From Turbatrix aceti (lineage: Eukaryota > Nematoda > Chromadorea > Rhabditida > Panagrolaimidae): 64,000 nt of DNA. The notes under the pieces were generated by a model that saw nothing but the letters and a program-made list of their open reading frames with translations, ran no database searches and was not told the origin of the DNA. Positions 12,038 to 21,903 of the stretch are shown here, piece after piece; the first letter of the stretch is position 1, and each line of letters starts with the position of its first letter. The stretch spans positions 3,410,816 to 3,474,815 of the forward strand of contig OZ017769.1 in the NCBI GenBank assembly GCA_963969345.1, written 5' to 3'. Made by a program: the position numbers and the translations under genes.

Positions 12038-13615
12038 ACCTCTCTATATAGTAAGGTGTTTTTACAAAGGCATAATTTTAATTTTACGGTATGTATATTC
12101 GATAAAATCCAAATTTTACGCTGATAACGGTTTGGCGGGCCATTAGGCTCGGAACATTGATTTGAAAAAGATAATGCACGCTTTATCATAATTGTCAAAA
12201 TTTTGTCATCAAAAATGGCGAAAGCGCGATGGAGGGAGGAGGGGAGAGCGCGCCGCGGCGCAGGGTCAAGTGGGTGAGTGTGAGCGAGCGAGCGAGGAGC
12301 GATAGCGCAAGGACGATAGCGATTGCGTAAGACAAAATAATGATTCTGTTAAATTAATTTTAAAAATGTTGAAAAAAATATTTTTGAATTCCTCGGAAAT
12401 AGGCAATCATAATGATGGGTCATTTGACAATCAAAAATCAAACATGAACAAATTTGAATTTTTGGTTTACAAAAAAATAATTTGTGCCAGATACTGGGGT
12501 AGGGGCAAATGTGATATCAATAGCATTGCCATTTTCTGCTGAAGATGAAAAACATTTTTTCAAAATTTTAAAAATTAATTTGAACAATTCAATTTTTTGA
12601 TCTCTCAGAAAATGAAATCCATGGTGAGTGGGCGGACCAGACAGCGGGTGCAGAGACGGACGGCGCACATGCCATCAGTCGAGAGAACCGCAACGGCGGT
12701 GACAGTGGGCGATTGGGTGATGGCGAAATATGGCAAAACAAGTGATTGTTGTTATTAATTTGCTTATTTATGTATCATAATTTTATGATTTTTGTTGAAT
12801 TGCTATTTTTCCTAGCCCCCAGTGTTAGTGTTAGTACATATTCTTTGAATATTTTTTTGTGTTTGGTGTTATGCTTTGAAACGGGTCAATAAGCGATTGC
12901 AGCGGGCGAGGATTTATTAGGCGATGGCGAAAGATGCGCGATATTGAAAAGCAACATTATTACTTATATTTTACAAAAGCGTAAAACAAATTACATGGGG
13001 CCCCGAAGGGGCCCCCATTATATTTATGTATTCCAATATTTTTAAAGCGGGTCAAAAAACGATTATATGTATTTGATTTGATTTCGATAATATGCAAATC
13101 GTCGGTTATTCTAAAAGATAATAACAAAAAATAATTATTTTCTATCGGTAAAATTATGACCGGCAAAAGATAAACGAAAAACGGGCAAAAAGAAAATAAA
13201 CAACAAAACGATAGACGATCCTTTTCGATTTTACGATCCTTCTGATCCTTCCTTGATACCTTTACCTTGCCTTGCCTTGCCTTCCCCTTCCTTCCTTTTC
13301 CCTTCCTGGGGCCCCCGTAGGGGGCCCCCCTTTAGCCTTGTTTTCTTCTTTCTTATAGTAGGATGTTTGTGCAAAGACACAATTTTAATTTTACGGTATG
13401 TATATTCGATAAAATCCAAATTTTACGCTGTAAACGGTTTGGCGGGCCATTAGGTCCGGAGCCATTGATTTGAAAAAGATAATGCACGCTTTATCATAAT
13501 TGTCAAAATTTTGTCATCAAAAATGGCGAAAGCGCGATAGAGGGAGGAGGCGGCGCGCAGGGTCAAGTGGGTGAGTGTGAGCGAGCGAGCGATAGCGCAA
13601 GGACGATTGCGTAAG

Positions 13616-13941
13616 GGCGCGGGTGGCCCAGTGGTGTGTGGCGCGTCTTCAAGGAAATCAAGGTCGAGGTTCGATCCCGCTTGGGCGCAGCGGTCTTCTA
13701 CAACTCATTCTCATTCGTTATCATCCAATCAAAACCACACCACACCAAAAACACGTCCCGTCCCCTGTAAGAGCTGCGAACTCAGGGTGCACGTATCGCA
13801 AAGACATCCGTTCCGGATGGGCCCCTCTACGTACGAGTCGCCATCATCATCTTCATCACCTTCTGACTGTTCATTGTAGTGTTGTATGTATGATATGGTG
13901 CGTACGAGTTAGAGAATAAATGAATGAATGAATGAATGAAT
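13616..13941 (+). mobile_element. tRNA-derived SINE with 11-bp target duplication
   Basis: The array sequence is interrupted by 326 bp flanked by GATTGCGTAAG at 13605-13615 and 13942-13952. The insert starts GGCGCGGGTGGCCCAGTGG, which contains an A-box-like stretch, and about 50 bp later has GAGGTTCGATCCC, a B-box match. It ends in a (TGAA)n tail. An RNA polymerase III type head, simple-repeat tail and perfect target duplication are the hallmarks of a SINE. The other array units supply the empty site. The open frames of about 100 codons inside it are incidental. Confidence 0.92.
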
Positions 13942-14440
13942 GATTGCGTAAGACAAAAAAACGATTCTGTTAAATTAATTTTAAAAATGTTGAAAAAAAT
14001 ATTTTTGAATTTCTCGGAAATAGGCAATCAGAATGATGGGTCATTTGACAATCAAAAATCAAACATGAACAAATTTGAATTTTTGGTTTACAAAAAAATA
14101 ATTTGTGCCAGTAACTGGGGTAGGGGCAAATGTGATATCAATAGCATTGCCATTTTTTGCTGAAGATGAAAAACATGACGGCGCCGCACATGCCATCAGT
14201 CGAGAGAACCGCAACGGCGGTGACAGTGGGCGATTGGGTGATGGCGAAAGATGGCAAAACAAGTGATTGTTGTTATTAATTTTGATTTATGTATCATAAT
14301 TTTATGATTTTTGTTAAATTGCTATTTTTCCTAGCCCCCAGTGTTGTGTTTGGTGTTATGCTTTGAAACGGGTCAATAAGCGATTGCAGCGGGCGAGGAT
14401 TTATTAGGCGATGGCGAAAGATGCGCGATATTGAAAAGCA

Positions 14441-14481
14441 CCATAACCACTGAGTAATGGTGAAATAAATAAATAAATAAA
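14441..14481 (+). mobile_element. Short retroposon 3' end, AAAT tail
   Basis: In array unit 6, the usual GAAAAGCAACATTATTAC is broken by 41 bp reading CCATAACCACTGAGTAATGG and then an AAAT repeat. The same 3' motif occurs inverted at about 5680-5722. This fits a severely 5'-truncated retroposon. Confidence 0.7.
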
Positions 14482-16169
14482 TTATTACTTATATTTTATA
14501 AAAGCGGTAAACAAATTACATGGGGCCCCGTAGGGGCCCCCATTATATTTATGTATTCCAATATTTTTAAGTTTGAAAGTGGGTAAAATTATGATCGGCA
14601 AAAGATAAACGAAAAACGGGCAAAAATAAAATAAATAAAAAAACGATAGACGATCCTTTTCGATTTTACGATCCTTCTGATCCTTCATTGATGCCTTTAC
14701 CTTGCCTTGCCTTCCCCTTCCTTCCCTTCCCCTTCCTGGGGCCCCCGAAGGGGGCCCCCCCTTTAGCCTTGTTACCTCTTATAATAGTAGGATGTTTGTG
14801 CAAAGACACAATTTTAATTTTACGGTATGTATATTCGATAAAATCCAAATTTTACGCTGTAAACGGTTTGGCGGGCCATTAGGTCCGGAGGCATTCATTT
14901 GAAAAAGATAATGCGCGCTTTATCATAATTGTCAAAATTTTGTCATCAAAAATGGCGAAAGCGCGATGGAGGGAGGAGGGGAGAGCGCGCCGCGGCGCAG
15001 GGTCAAGTGGGTGAGTGTGAGCGAGCGAGCGAGGAGCGATAGCGCAAGGACGATAGCGATTGCGTAAGACAAAAAAACGATTCTGTTAAATTAATTTTAA
15101 AAATGTTGAAAAAAATATTTTTGAATTCCTCGGAAATAGGCAATCATAATGATGGGTCATTTGACAATCAAAAATCAAACATGAACAAATTTGAATTTTT
15201 GGTTTACAAAAAAATAATTTGTGCCAGTAACTGGGGTAGGGGCAAATGTGATATCAATAGCATTGCCATTTTTTGCTGAAGATGAAAAACATTTTTTCAA
15301 CATTTTAAAAATTAATTTGAATAATTCAATTTTTTGATCTCTCAGAAAATGAAATCCTTGGTTAGTGGGCGGACCAGACAGCGGGTGCAGAGACGGACGG
15401 CGCCGCACATGCCATCAGTCGAGAGAACCGTAACGGGGGTGACAGTGGGCGATTGGGTGATGGCGAAAGATGGCAAAACAAGTGATTGTTGTTATTTTGA
15501 TTTATGTATCATAATTTTATGATTTTTGTTGAATTGCTATTTTTCCTAGCCCCCAGTGTTAGTGTTAGTACATATTCTTTGAATATTTTTTTGTGTTTGG
15601 TTTTATGCATTGAAACGGGTCAATAAGCGATTGCAGCGGGCGAGGATTTATTAGGCGATGGCGAAAGATGCGCGATATTGAAAAGCAACATTATTACTTA
15701 TATTTTACAAAAGCGTATAACAAATTACATGGGGCCCCGAAGGGGCCCCCATTATATTTATGTATTCCAATATTTTTAAAGCGGGTCAAAAAACGATTAT
15801 ATGTATTTGATTTGATTTCGATAATATGAAAATCGTCGGTTATTCTAAAAGATAATAACAAAAAATAATTATTTTCTATCGGTAAAATTATGACCGGTAA
15901 AAGATAAACGAAAAACGGGCAAAAAGAAAATAAACAACAAAACGATAGACGATCCTTTTCGATTTTACGATCCTTCTGATCCTTCCTTCCTTGATGCCTT
16001 TACCTTGCCTTGCCTTGCCTTCCCCTTCCTTCCTTTTCCCTTCCTGGGGCCCCCGTAGGGGGCCCCCCCTTTAGCCTTGTTATAAATATAATAACATCAA
16101 CGAAACAAGTTTACCTGACTGAACCCTAGCAAGTTGGTATTCGCGTTTATGTTAGTGTAGGGTCGTAAC

Positions 16170-16395
16170 CAAGTCTATACAAGATTTATATTGCTTTATC
16201 AATCAAAACTTCAATGCATTTATCATCTCGCTAAATCGACTTTCTGTTATGTTATTTCCCCTGAAGTACAAACAGTTTTGGAAAAAGTACACCGCTTTTC
16301 TTACTGTCGTTTTTATCGTATATCTTTTAGCTTTTGTATGGCCAATCGTTTTTCGCCCCATCAAGCATCTCACAATTCCTTATCAAGGTCTTCAT
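16170..16395 (+). pseudogene. Truncated chemoreceptor copy
   Basis: Reads CFINQNFNAF, then SLNRLSVMLFPLKYKQFWKK and a transmembrane segment ending PIVFRPIKHLTIPYQG. This matches the middle of the chemoreceptor at 4295-5437 (third to fourth or fifth membrane segments). Both flanks of the gene are missing: the upstream 100 bp give no homologous frame, and downstream the copy is cut by the hAT-type element at 16396. It is a broken paralogue, separated from the intact gene by the tandem array. Confidence 0.88.
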
Positions 16396-16879
16396 CAGGG
16401 ATGGGTGAACACTTGTTTTTTTTGTTCATGAACAAACATGAACATTTTGTCAATTTTGTTCACAAGTATGAACAAACGTGAACACTTTCAATCGTGTTCA
16501 CGAACAAACGTGAACAAACACAATGAACAAATTATAAAGGCTAAACTTCATTTTTATCCTTTATTTTTGACAGTACAATCAAAAATGAAATCAAAAATTA
16601 CTATTATTTAGAACTTAAACTTGTTGGCAAAAACAAACATTAATCCGCTTAGTTTTTTCTCATAACAGAGACGGTTGCGCAAAACAGTAATGTTGGCAGC
16701 CACCGAGAAAAAGTGGATCATTTTGTTCGTTTTTTTCTGTTCGAAAAATTTAGTCGTGTTCATGAACAAACATGAACATAGCCGTTCATTTAATTTTTGT
16801 TCATGAACGAACATGAACAGCAAATTTTGGATTTGTTCATGAACAAACACGAACGAACATGAACGTTCACCCATCCCTG
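16396..16879 (-). mobile_element. Short hAT-type DNA element
   Basis: The 484-bp element starts CAGGGATGGGTGAAC and ends GTTCACCCATCCCTG, perfect 15-bp terminal inverted repeats. Repeats of GTTCATGAACAAAC fill the subterminal parts. On the minus strand, about 16610-16715 encodes FFSVAANITVLRNRLC and FVFANKFKF then a stop, which resembles the end of the hAT transposase dimerisation region (FS.AG...T..RNRL). The 8 bp before it are GTCTTCAT and the two bases after it are GT before the N run, which fits an 8-bp target duplication. It interrupts the chemoreceptor copy. Confidence 0.82.
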
Positions 16880-16881
16880 GT

Positions 16882-17081
16882 NNNNNNNNNNNNNNNNNNN
16901 NNNNNNNNNNNNNNNNNNNNNNNNNNNNNNNNNNNNNNNNNNNNNNNNNNNNNNNNNNNNNNNNNNNNNNNNNNNNNNNNNNNNNNNNNNNNNNNNNNNN
17001 NNNNNNNNNNNNNNNNNNNNNNNNNNNNNNNNNNNNNNNNNNNNNNNNNNNNNNNNNNNNNNNNNNNNNNNNNNNNNNNNN
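16882..17081. other. Assembly gap of 200 N
   Basis: A block of exactly 200 N joins the hAT-type element to a duplicated segment. True size and content are unknown; open frames running through it are meaningless. Confidence 0.99.
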
Positions 17082-18400
17082 AAAGGATAAATTGATTTTC
17101 CGCTTAAAGTCTTGTCTGCCCTCATCCGCGGTCACTGCTCGCAATAGCCAGGCAAATTGTAAAAGATCAAGCAAGCCGTTGCGCAGAGACATGCTGTGTC
17201 ATTTTTGAGCCGTGCTCGAGGTGAGACAAAAAAGACGTAGACAAAAAATTTCAGCTAGTCGTTTTCTGCTATATCTGTCATATTGAGCTCTTCTTCATTT
17301 GCGCAGAACACATAAAAAATAAAATAGTATAATAACTTAATGGAAAATATGTGTATTACCGAGTAAAATATTATAATGTATGTTGTATTGATATTGATGG
17401 AAAGTTAGATAGTCCATATTGATAAATATTTTACAGATACGTTTTATAAAAATTTATATAAATATATAAATATTTGTATAAATATACTGAGGTGAGTTAC
17501 ATTCCAAAATTGAAATTGACCATTTTTTAATAAAAATAAATATCTAATCTTCCAATACATTTTTAGAAAATGAATTTTAATTTCTGTCAAGAATTCCAAA
17601 TCACACCAAAGTTTGAAAGCGCACACTGCGACTATGAAATCGCATTGGCCGTCTTGTCTTTTCCATTACAGCTGTCAACGCATTTGCAGTCAACGGAGTA
17701 TTTTCGGTGAGTACACAACTTTATCAACTTCGTTAATATTGAAAATAATATCATTACAGTAATTAACGCTTGGTAAATATTTTAAAACTTTTCTATATCA
17801 ACAATATGATACGTTATGGACTTGATATTTATGGATTAATTACTGTATTAATTACTGTATTAATTACATATAAATGTATTACATATTATGCATATATATA
17901 TAATAAGGTGAGTCATTATACATTGCAATATAAAGTTTATGTTTTTTGTATAAAAACATTTAAAATTTATATATATTTACATTTTTGGTAAAGAAATTTG
18001 TTTAAAAAAATAGATGGAAATTGGATTCACACCAACGTCCTTGCGTGTTTCAGATCTGTCACACGTCTAACGAATGTGACTTCACTTCAACATGGAAAGC
18101 AGTAACAGCGTTAGCACATGAAAATAATGGATACGAGTGTAAATGGATAACTCGTTCACAAATCACAGTACCCAGTAAGGGAGAAGCATGCATACTTCTG
18201 AAGAATGTTCCACCGGTTGCGACTGTGTATCCAATCGATTAGCTACTGCAAATCAATTAGCTGGAAAACTACTATTTGTTGCCCAGAAAGAAAATCTTTC
18301 TGGAACAGCATTTTCTACCGAATATACGCTGTGCCGACCGAATTTCCTTTTATTCATAATGACAAAAAACATCGTGGCTAAACAAGAAAGCTATTAAACA
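17082..18400 (+). pseudogene. Decayed copy A of the transposon locus
   Basis: Bases 17082-17265 match 19637-19820 nearly exactly, starting AAAGGATAAATTGATT. Further blocks match in order: 17560-17715 with 20025-20170, 17755-17840 with 20195-20280, 17890-17960 with 21694-21750, and 18045-18215 with 21780-21905. Exon-like pieces remain, for example an open frame at 18021-18242 with KAVTALAHENNGYECKW and CILLKNVPP, but no transposase or OTU part follows before 18400. It looks like the 5' half of the locus at 19637-23621, truncated and no longer coding. Confidence 0.7.
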
Positions 18401-18949
18401 AGAATAATTAATCAGCTCTTTACATAAATTGTTTTATTTATATAAGTACTGAACACTACGTATTCTGTTTATTAGTTTTTTTGCAAAAAATATTGGATAA
18501 TATATGTGAACATCGGTAATAATTTTAGCTTTTTTTATGCACTTTGTTTTTTTTGTGATGAAATAAATGATAAACTGATAATGCGCATAAGAAGAATAAA
18601 GTGCAATACTTACAAAATATAAAATTTAGAAGACAACGGCCCTTGTAACAGTAGAAAACCAGGTCACATACATCTGCGTTGACAGGCGGCTGGATCCGAG
18701 TCGAAAAGGGCATGTTATGGAAAGTTTCTTCGAGGAGGCATCGTAGGGGAGATCATCGTTCATCCATGATTCCGTGTTGCTGTTCCAGAGATTTGATGAA
18801 TCAAAATGACATCAAAGCCATGGAACAGCAATACGGCATCAACAACGTAGACACAGAATTCATAATTGATTATGACAATGATTGGGAAACATGTACCAGA
18901 TAGGATGAGCGCCAAACGCACGCGACCAGACAGCAGCCTGCCACTCGAC
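18401..18949. pseudogene. Spacer with fragment of the 58-kb gene
   Basis: Most of this stretch is AT-rich and empty. At about 18712-18735 and 18800-18842 it matches the small gene at 58 kb, including the phrases TGGAAAGTTTCTTC (intron end there) and AAAGCCATGGA.CAGCA. In translation the shared peptide is IKAMEQQ.GI. Because an intronic phrase is kept, it is probably a DNA-level fragment, not a retrocopy. Confidence 0.55.
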
Positions 18950-19429
18950 CAGAATAACAGCTTTGCGTCATCGGCTGGTTACGATCGGCGCACGCTTTGT
19001 TCCCATCGCGATTTGTGGCCGCGCACATATTTTTTGTTGTTGTTGTTTTGTGATCCATTTCAGATGTAGTATTCGACGGGTAACCGAGATTTTGATGTTT
19101 TGGATCGAGTCATCAAAATCTTCGGATCGCATGCGGATGACAGAGCGCATCATCTGACTGAATTTTCGGATTGCTACCTCTGATCCAAAAAAAAATATTT
19201 TTGAAAATATTTTCCAAAAAAAATATTTTGTTTTATATTTTCCAATAAAAATAATTTTTTTTATATTTTCCAAAAAAATATTTTTGTGGAAATATTTTCC
19301 AAAAAAAAAACGTTTTTTGAAATTTTTATTATTAAATTTTTTTGGAAAATATTTTGTACGAGTTTTACTCAACGTCAAAAATTCGCGATGCCAATAAAAG
19401 CTATGCATTGTTCACAAGATTTATTACAG
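18950..19429 (+). repeat. Direct repeat copy A (partner 24281-24702)
   Basis: About 240 bp from CAGAATAACAGCTTTGCG to GATTGCTACCTCTGATCC match 24281-24515 with few changes, followed by a stretch of ATATTTTCCAAAA repeats and a closing block AACGTCAAAAATTCGCGATG to GATTTATTACAG. An open frame with VIKIFGSHA and LTEFSDCYL is shared, but here a TAG replaces the tryptophan codon that follows FQM in the other copy. An AATAAA lies near the right end. Confidence 0.85.
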
Positions 19430-19632
19430 CATCGCACTTACTTTGCTGGCACTTACAATCCAGACGGAAATCAAACAAAGATATCCTCAATACTCAATAC
19501 CTCCTTGGCTACCAAAAATTCTATTATATACTACATAATATTAGCATCCACGATTCGTTGTGTTACATTGAACTTTCACATTTTTTTGCAGTCTGTAATA
19601 ATTTACACAGGGGAAGGATATTTTGTACAGGG
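19430..19632. repeat. Inverted partner of 1-196
   Basis: Matches the first 196 bp of the window in opposite orientation and ends at TTTTGTACAGGG. The left boundary abuts the direct repeat at 19429 and the right boundary is 4 bp from the duplicated block at 19637, so three duplicated segments meet within 10 bp. Confidence 0.9.
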
Positions 19633-19636
19633 AGTA

Positions 19637-20335
19637 AAGGATAAATTGATTTTCCGCTTAAAGTCTTGTCTGCCCTCATCCGCGGTCACCGCTCGCAATA
19701 GCCAGGCAAATTGTAAAAGATCAAGCAAGCCGTTGCGCAGAGACATGCGGTGTCATTTTTGAGCCGTGCTCGAAGTGAGACAAAAAAGACGTAGACAAAA
19801 AATTTTTAGCTAGTCGTTCTCTGCGATCCTTGCCCTAATGACTCTTCTTTATTCGCGTAGAACAAAAAAAATTAAATGTATGTAACGGGAAGAAAAATAT
19901 AAATATGTAAATATTACTATATTGATAAATATTTTATAAACATATTTTATAAATATATAAATATACTGAAGTAAGTTACACAATCAAAGGTTATCATTTT
20001 TTGTATGAATATATCTAAAATTCCAGTGCATTTTTAGAAAATGGATTTCAAAAATGGGAAGAACTTCAAATCACACCAATGTTTGAAGTTCAAACTTTGA
20101 AAGAATCCATTGCGACTATGAAGCGGTTATGGCTGTCTTTTTCATTACAGTTAACGCATTTTCCGGTGAGTACATGCATTGAAAATAATTTTATTACAGT
20201 AATAAACGCTTGAAAAAAAATATTTAAATATAAACTGCATCATATTTCAGCAATATGATGCGTTACGGACTTCAAATTAATAAATGAATAATTTTATTAA
20301 TTACAATTGTATGGTATTTATAAATATATTATATA

Positions 20336-20366
<31 letters not shown>
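19637..20366 (+). repeat. Copy B of the transposon locus, 5' half
   Basis: Begins AAAGGATAAATTGATT like 17082 and continues with the blocks listed for copy A. It includes exon-like sequence around 20040-20165 followed by a GGTGAGTACA donor, which is also present in copy A at 17708. It ends in a TA microsatellite where the palindromic element is inserted, and the homology resumes at 21694. Confidence 0.75.
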
Positions 20367-20684
20367 GGACGCGGACTATAAAAATTTTTTCTACTAGCTT
20401 TTTTTTTCATCGTTTTTATAAAGATTACTTCATGAAGAAGCTGTTTCCTTCAAAAACGCATATTTTGTTTTGCGACCTGAAAAATGAAGAGTCATTTTCA
20501 GTTTTGCCTAATTTTGACAAAATTACATCCGTGTCGTCATCACAGATGTAAATGTAACGAAATCATACTTTTTTTTTGACGACATGATTTTCCAGAAGTA
20601 AAATGTCGTGTTTTCCGGAAAAGTTGGAAAGTGATTTGAAAATTGAAGTAAGCTTGTCAATTTTGCCGATTTTATTATATTGTT

Positions 20685-20882
20685 GCATCCTGAGACAGGC
20701 CGTAGTGCAACACGACTTGTTGTATTCTGAGACAGGCCGTAGTGCAACAGGTCTTGTTGTATTCTGAGACAGGCCGTAGTGCAACAGGCCTTGTTGCATT
20801 CCGAGACAGGCCGTAGTGCAACAAGGGAGGGAAAGACGCTATCTCGCTTGTTGCATTCTGAGACAGGCCGTAGTGCAACACG
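20685..20882 (-). repeat. Left minisatellite arm
   Basis: Five units of about 37 bp carry the core TGAGACAGGCCGTAGTGCAA. Each 30-bp core starts GTTGCA and ends TGCAAC, so every unit is itself a small inverted repeat. One spacer between units is longer and contains GGGAGGGAAAGACGCTATC. Confidence 0.9.
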
Positions 20883-20883
20883 A

Positions 20884-20966
20884 ATGACAGCAGCGGGGAT
20901 CGAACCCAAGGCTGCAGCGGCGCACAAAAAGGGAACGCTCTACGCGCTGAGCCACAAAGACGGTTA
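20884..20966 (-). ncRNA. tRNA-like head, left arm
   Basis: On the minus strand it reads TGTGGCTCAGCGCGTAGAGC (A-box match with a GCTC/GAGC D-arm) and about 45 bases later GGGTTCGATCCCC (B-box match). The acceptor stem does not close well and the anticodon arm is irregular, so it is a tRNA-derived pol III promoter, not a functional tRNA. Confidence 0.65.
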
Positions 20967-21047
20967 AAAAATTAAACTAAAAAACTCATATTCAGAATAG
21001 GGAAGAACCCTTCGCTCTTGAGTGTTTCAGTTAGGGTTTTCGAATGT

Positions 21048-21123
21048 ATTTGTGGCTCAGCGCGTAGAGCGCGTTCACTTTTTTGTGCGCCGCCGCAGCC
21101 TTGGGTTCGATCCCCGCTGCTGT
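21048..21123 (+). ncRNA. tRNA-like head, right arm
   Basis: Near-identical to the left head but on the opposite strand, so the two would be transcribed divergently from about 80 bp apart. GTGGCTCAGCGCGTAGAGCG is the A-box region and TTGGGTTCGATCCCC the B-box region. Pol III transcription from each would read outward through its minisatellite arm. Confidence 0.65.
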
Positions 21124-21372
21124 CATTCGTGTTGCACTACGGCCTGTCTCAGAATGCAACAAGACCTGTTGCACTACGGCCTGTCTCAGAATGCAACAAG
21201 CGAGATAGCGTCTTTCCCTCCCTTGTTGCACTACGGCCTGTCTCGGAATGCAACAAGGCCTGTTGCACTACGGCCTGTCTCAGAATACAACAAGAGGCTG
21301 GTTGCACTACGGCCTGTCTCAGAATACAACAAGATGCTGGTTGCACTACGGCCTGTCTCAGAATGCAACATA
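21124..21372 (+). repeat. Right minisatellite arm
   Basis: Seven units with the core TTGCACTACGGCCTGTCTCA, the reverse complement of the left arm. The longer spacer with GCGAGATAGCGTCTTTCCC is shared with the left arm, so the arms are true mirror copies that later changed in unit number. Confidence 0.9.
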
Positions 21373-21903
21373 CGACCAAAAATTTGTAATTATCGTTCTG
21401 AACTATTGTGAAAGAGTAAAAAACACGGTGAATTGAATAAAAAGCGTATCGTGCCTTGAAATCCGCATGTTTTAAGCAATTTTAGCAGATTTCGGAAAAA
21501 TCGCTTCTGCGCTGGATTTTTCAGTGTGTGTATTCAAAAAATGCAGAAAAACACAAAAAAAGCGTATCGGCCAACTTCAATACGCTTTTTTGTTAAAAAA
21601 ACGCAAAAATTCGAAAACTGTGGCGTCACTATTGAGGTTTCAAAAAATGACAAAAAAAAAGGCTGGTAGAAAAAATTTTTATAGTCCGCGTCCTATATAA
21701 TAAAGTGAGTTATATTTCAATATAAAAGTCTCTGTTTTTCTTTTATAAAAAATATCTAAAATTTCTTCAGACAAAAAACGTGACGAAACCGTAACGTTAC
21801 AAACCGGAATAGAAAGCAGTAAAAGCGTCAACGGATGGAAAGAATGCATATGGATAAAAAGAACACAAATAACCATACCCCGTGCGGCGACTGTTGCTCC
21901 TGA

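Larger units (their letters stand above)
6024..16081. repeat. Tandem array, seven ~1.28-kb units
   Basis: Seven copies in the same orientation, bounded by the motif TTTAGCCTTGTT: 6024-7313, 7314-8593, 8594-9895, 9896-11060, 12038-13342, 13343-14773 and 14774-16081. Each unit runs from a CTTATAGTAGGATG-type start through CGGGCCATTAGG and an A/T block to a paired GGGGCCCC hairpin near its middle-right, a CTTGCCTTGCCTTCC pyrimidine tract, and a second GGGGCCCCC hairpin before the boundary. Copies differ by a few per cent. Unit 4 lacks about 250 bp near 10640, and unit 6 carries a SINE. No long open frame is shared by the copies, so the unit looks non-coding. The short open frames in each unit are by-products of the repeat. 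Confidence 0.95.
20367..21693. mobile_element. Palindromic TIR element with tRNA-like heads
   Basis: The element starts GGACGCGGACTATAAAAA and ends with its reverse complement; the terminal inverted repeats are about 32 bp (20367-20398 and 21662-21693) with one mismatch. TA-rich sequence flanks both ends, fitting a TA target. Inside, the two halves mirror each other around about 21005: an outer unique part, a minisatellite arm and a tRNA-like head on each side. No transposase frame is present, so it is non-autonomous. Copy A of the host locus, at about 17890, is an uninterrupted version of the insertion site. Confidence 0.88.

Noticed and set aside
13571..13919. Frames of about 100 codons with ordinary composition
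   Set aside because: They lie within the SINE and cross its target-duplication boundary.
7232..16080. Many 60-100-codon frames with GGPP.GAP peptides in the array
   Set aside because: They are translations of the GC hairpins and flanks in a tandem repeat, lie on both strands and are not maintained between units.
16608..17192. 194-codon frame through the N run
   Set aside because: Includes 200 unknown bases; only the short hAT-like peptide at its end is used.
20884..21123. Two genuine tRNA genes
   Set aside because: A and B boxes are present but the acceptor stem does not pair and the anticodon arm is irregular, so they are treated as tRNA-derived heads.
20523..21411. Frames of 60-134 codons with LRPVSECN repeats
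   Set aside because: Translations of the minisatellite arms, present on both strands and in several frames.
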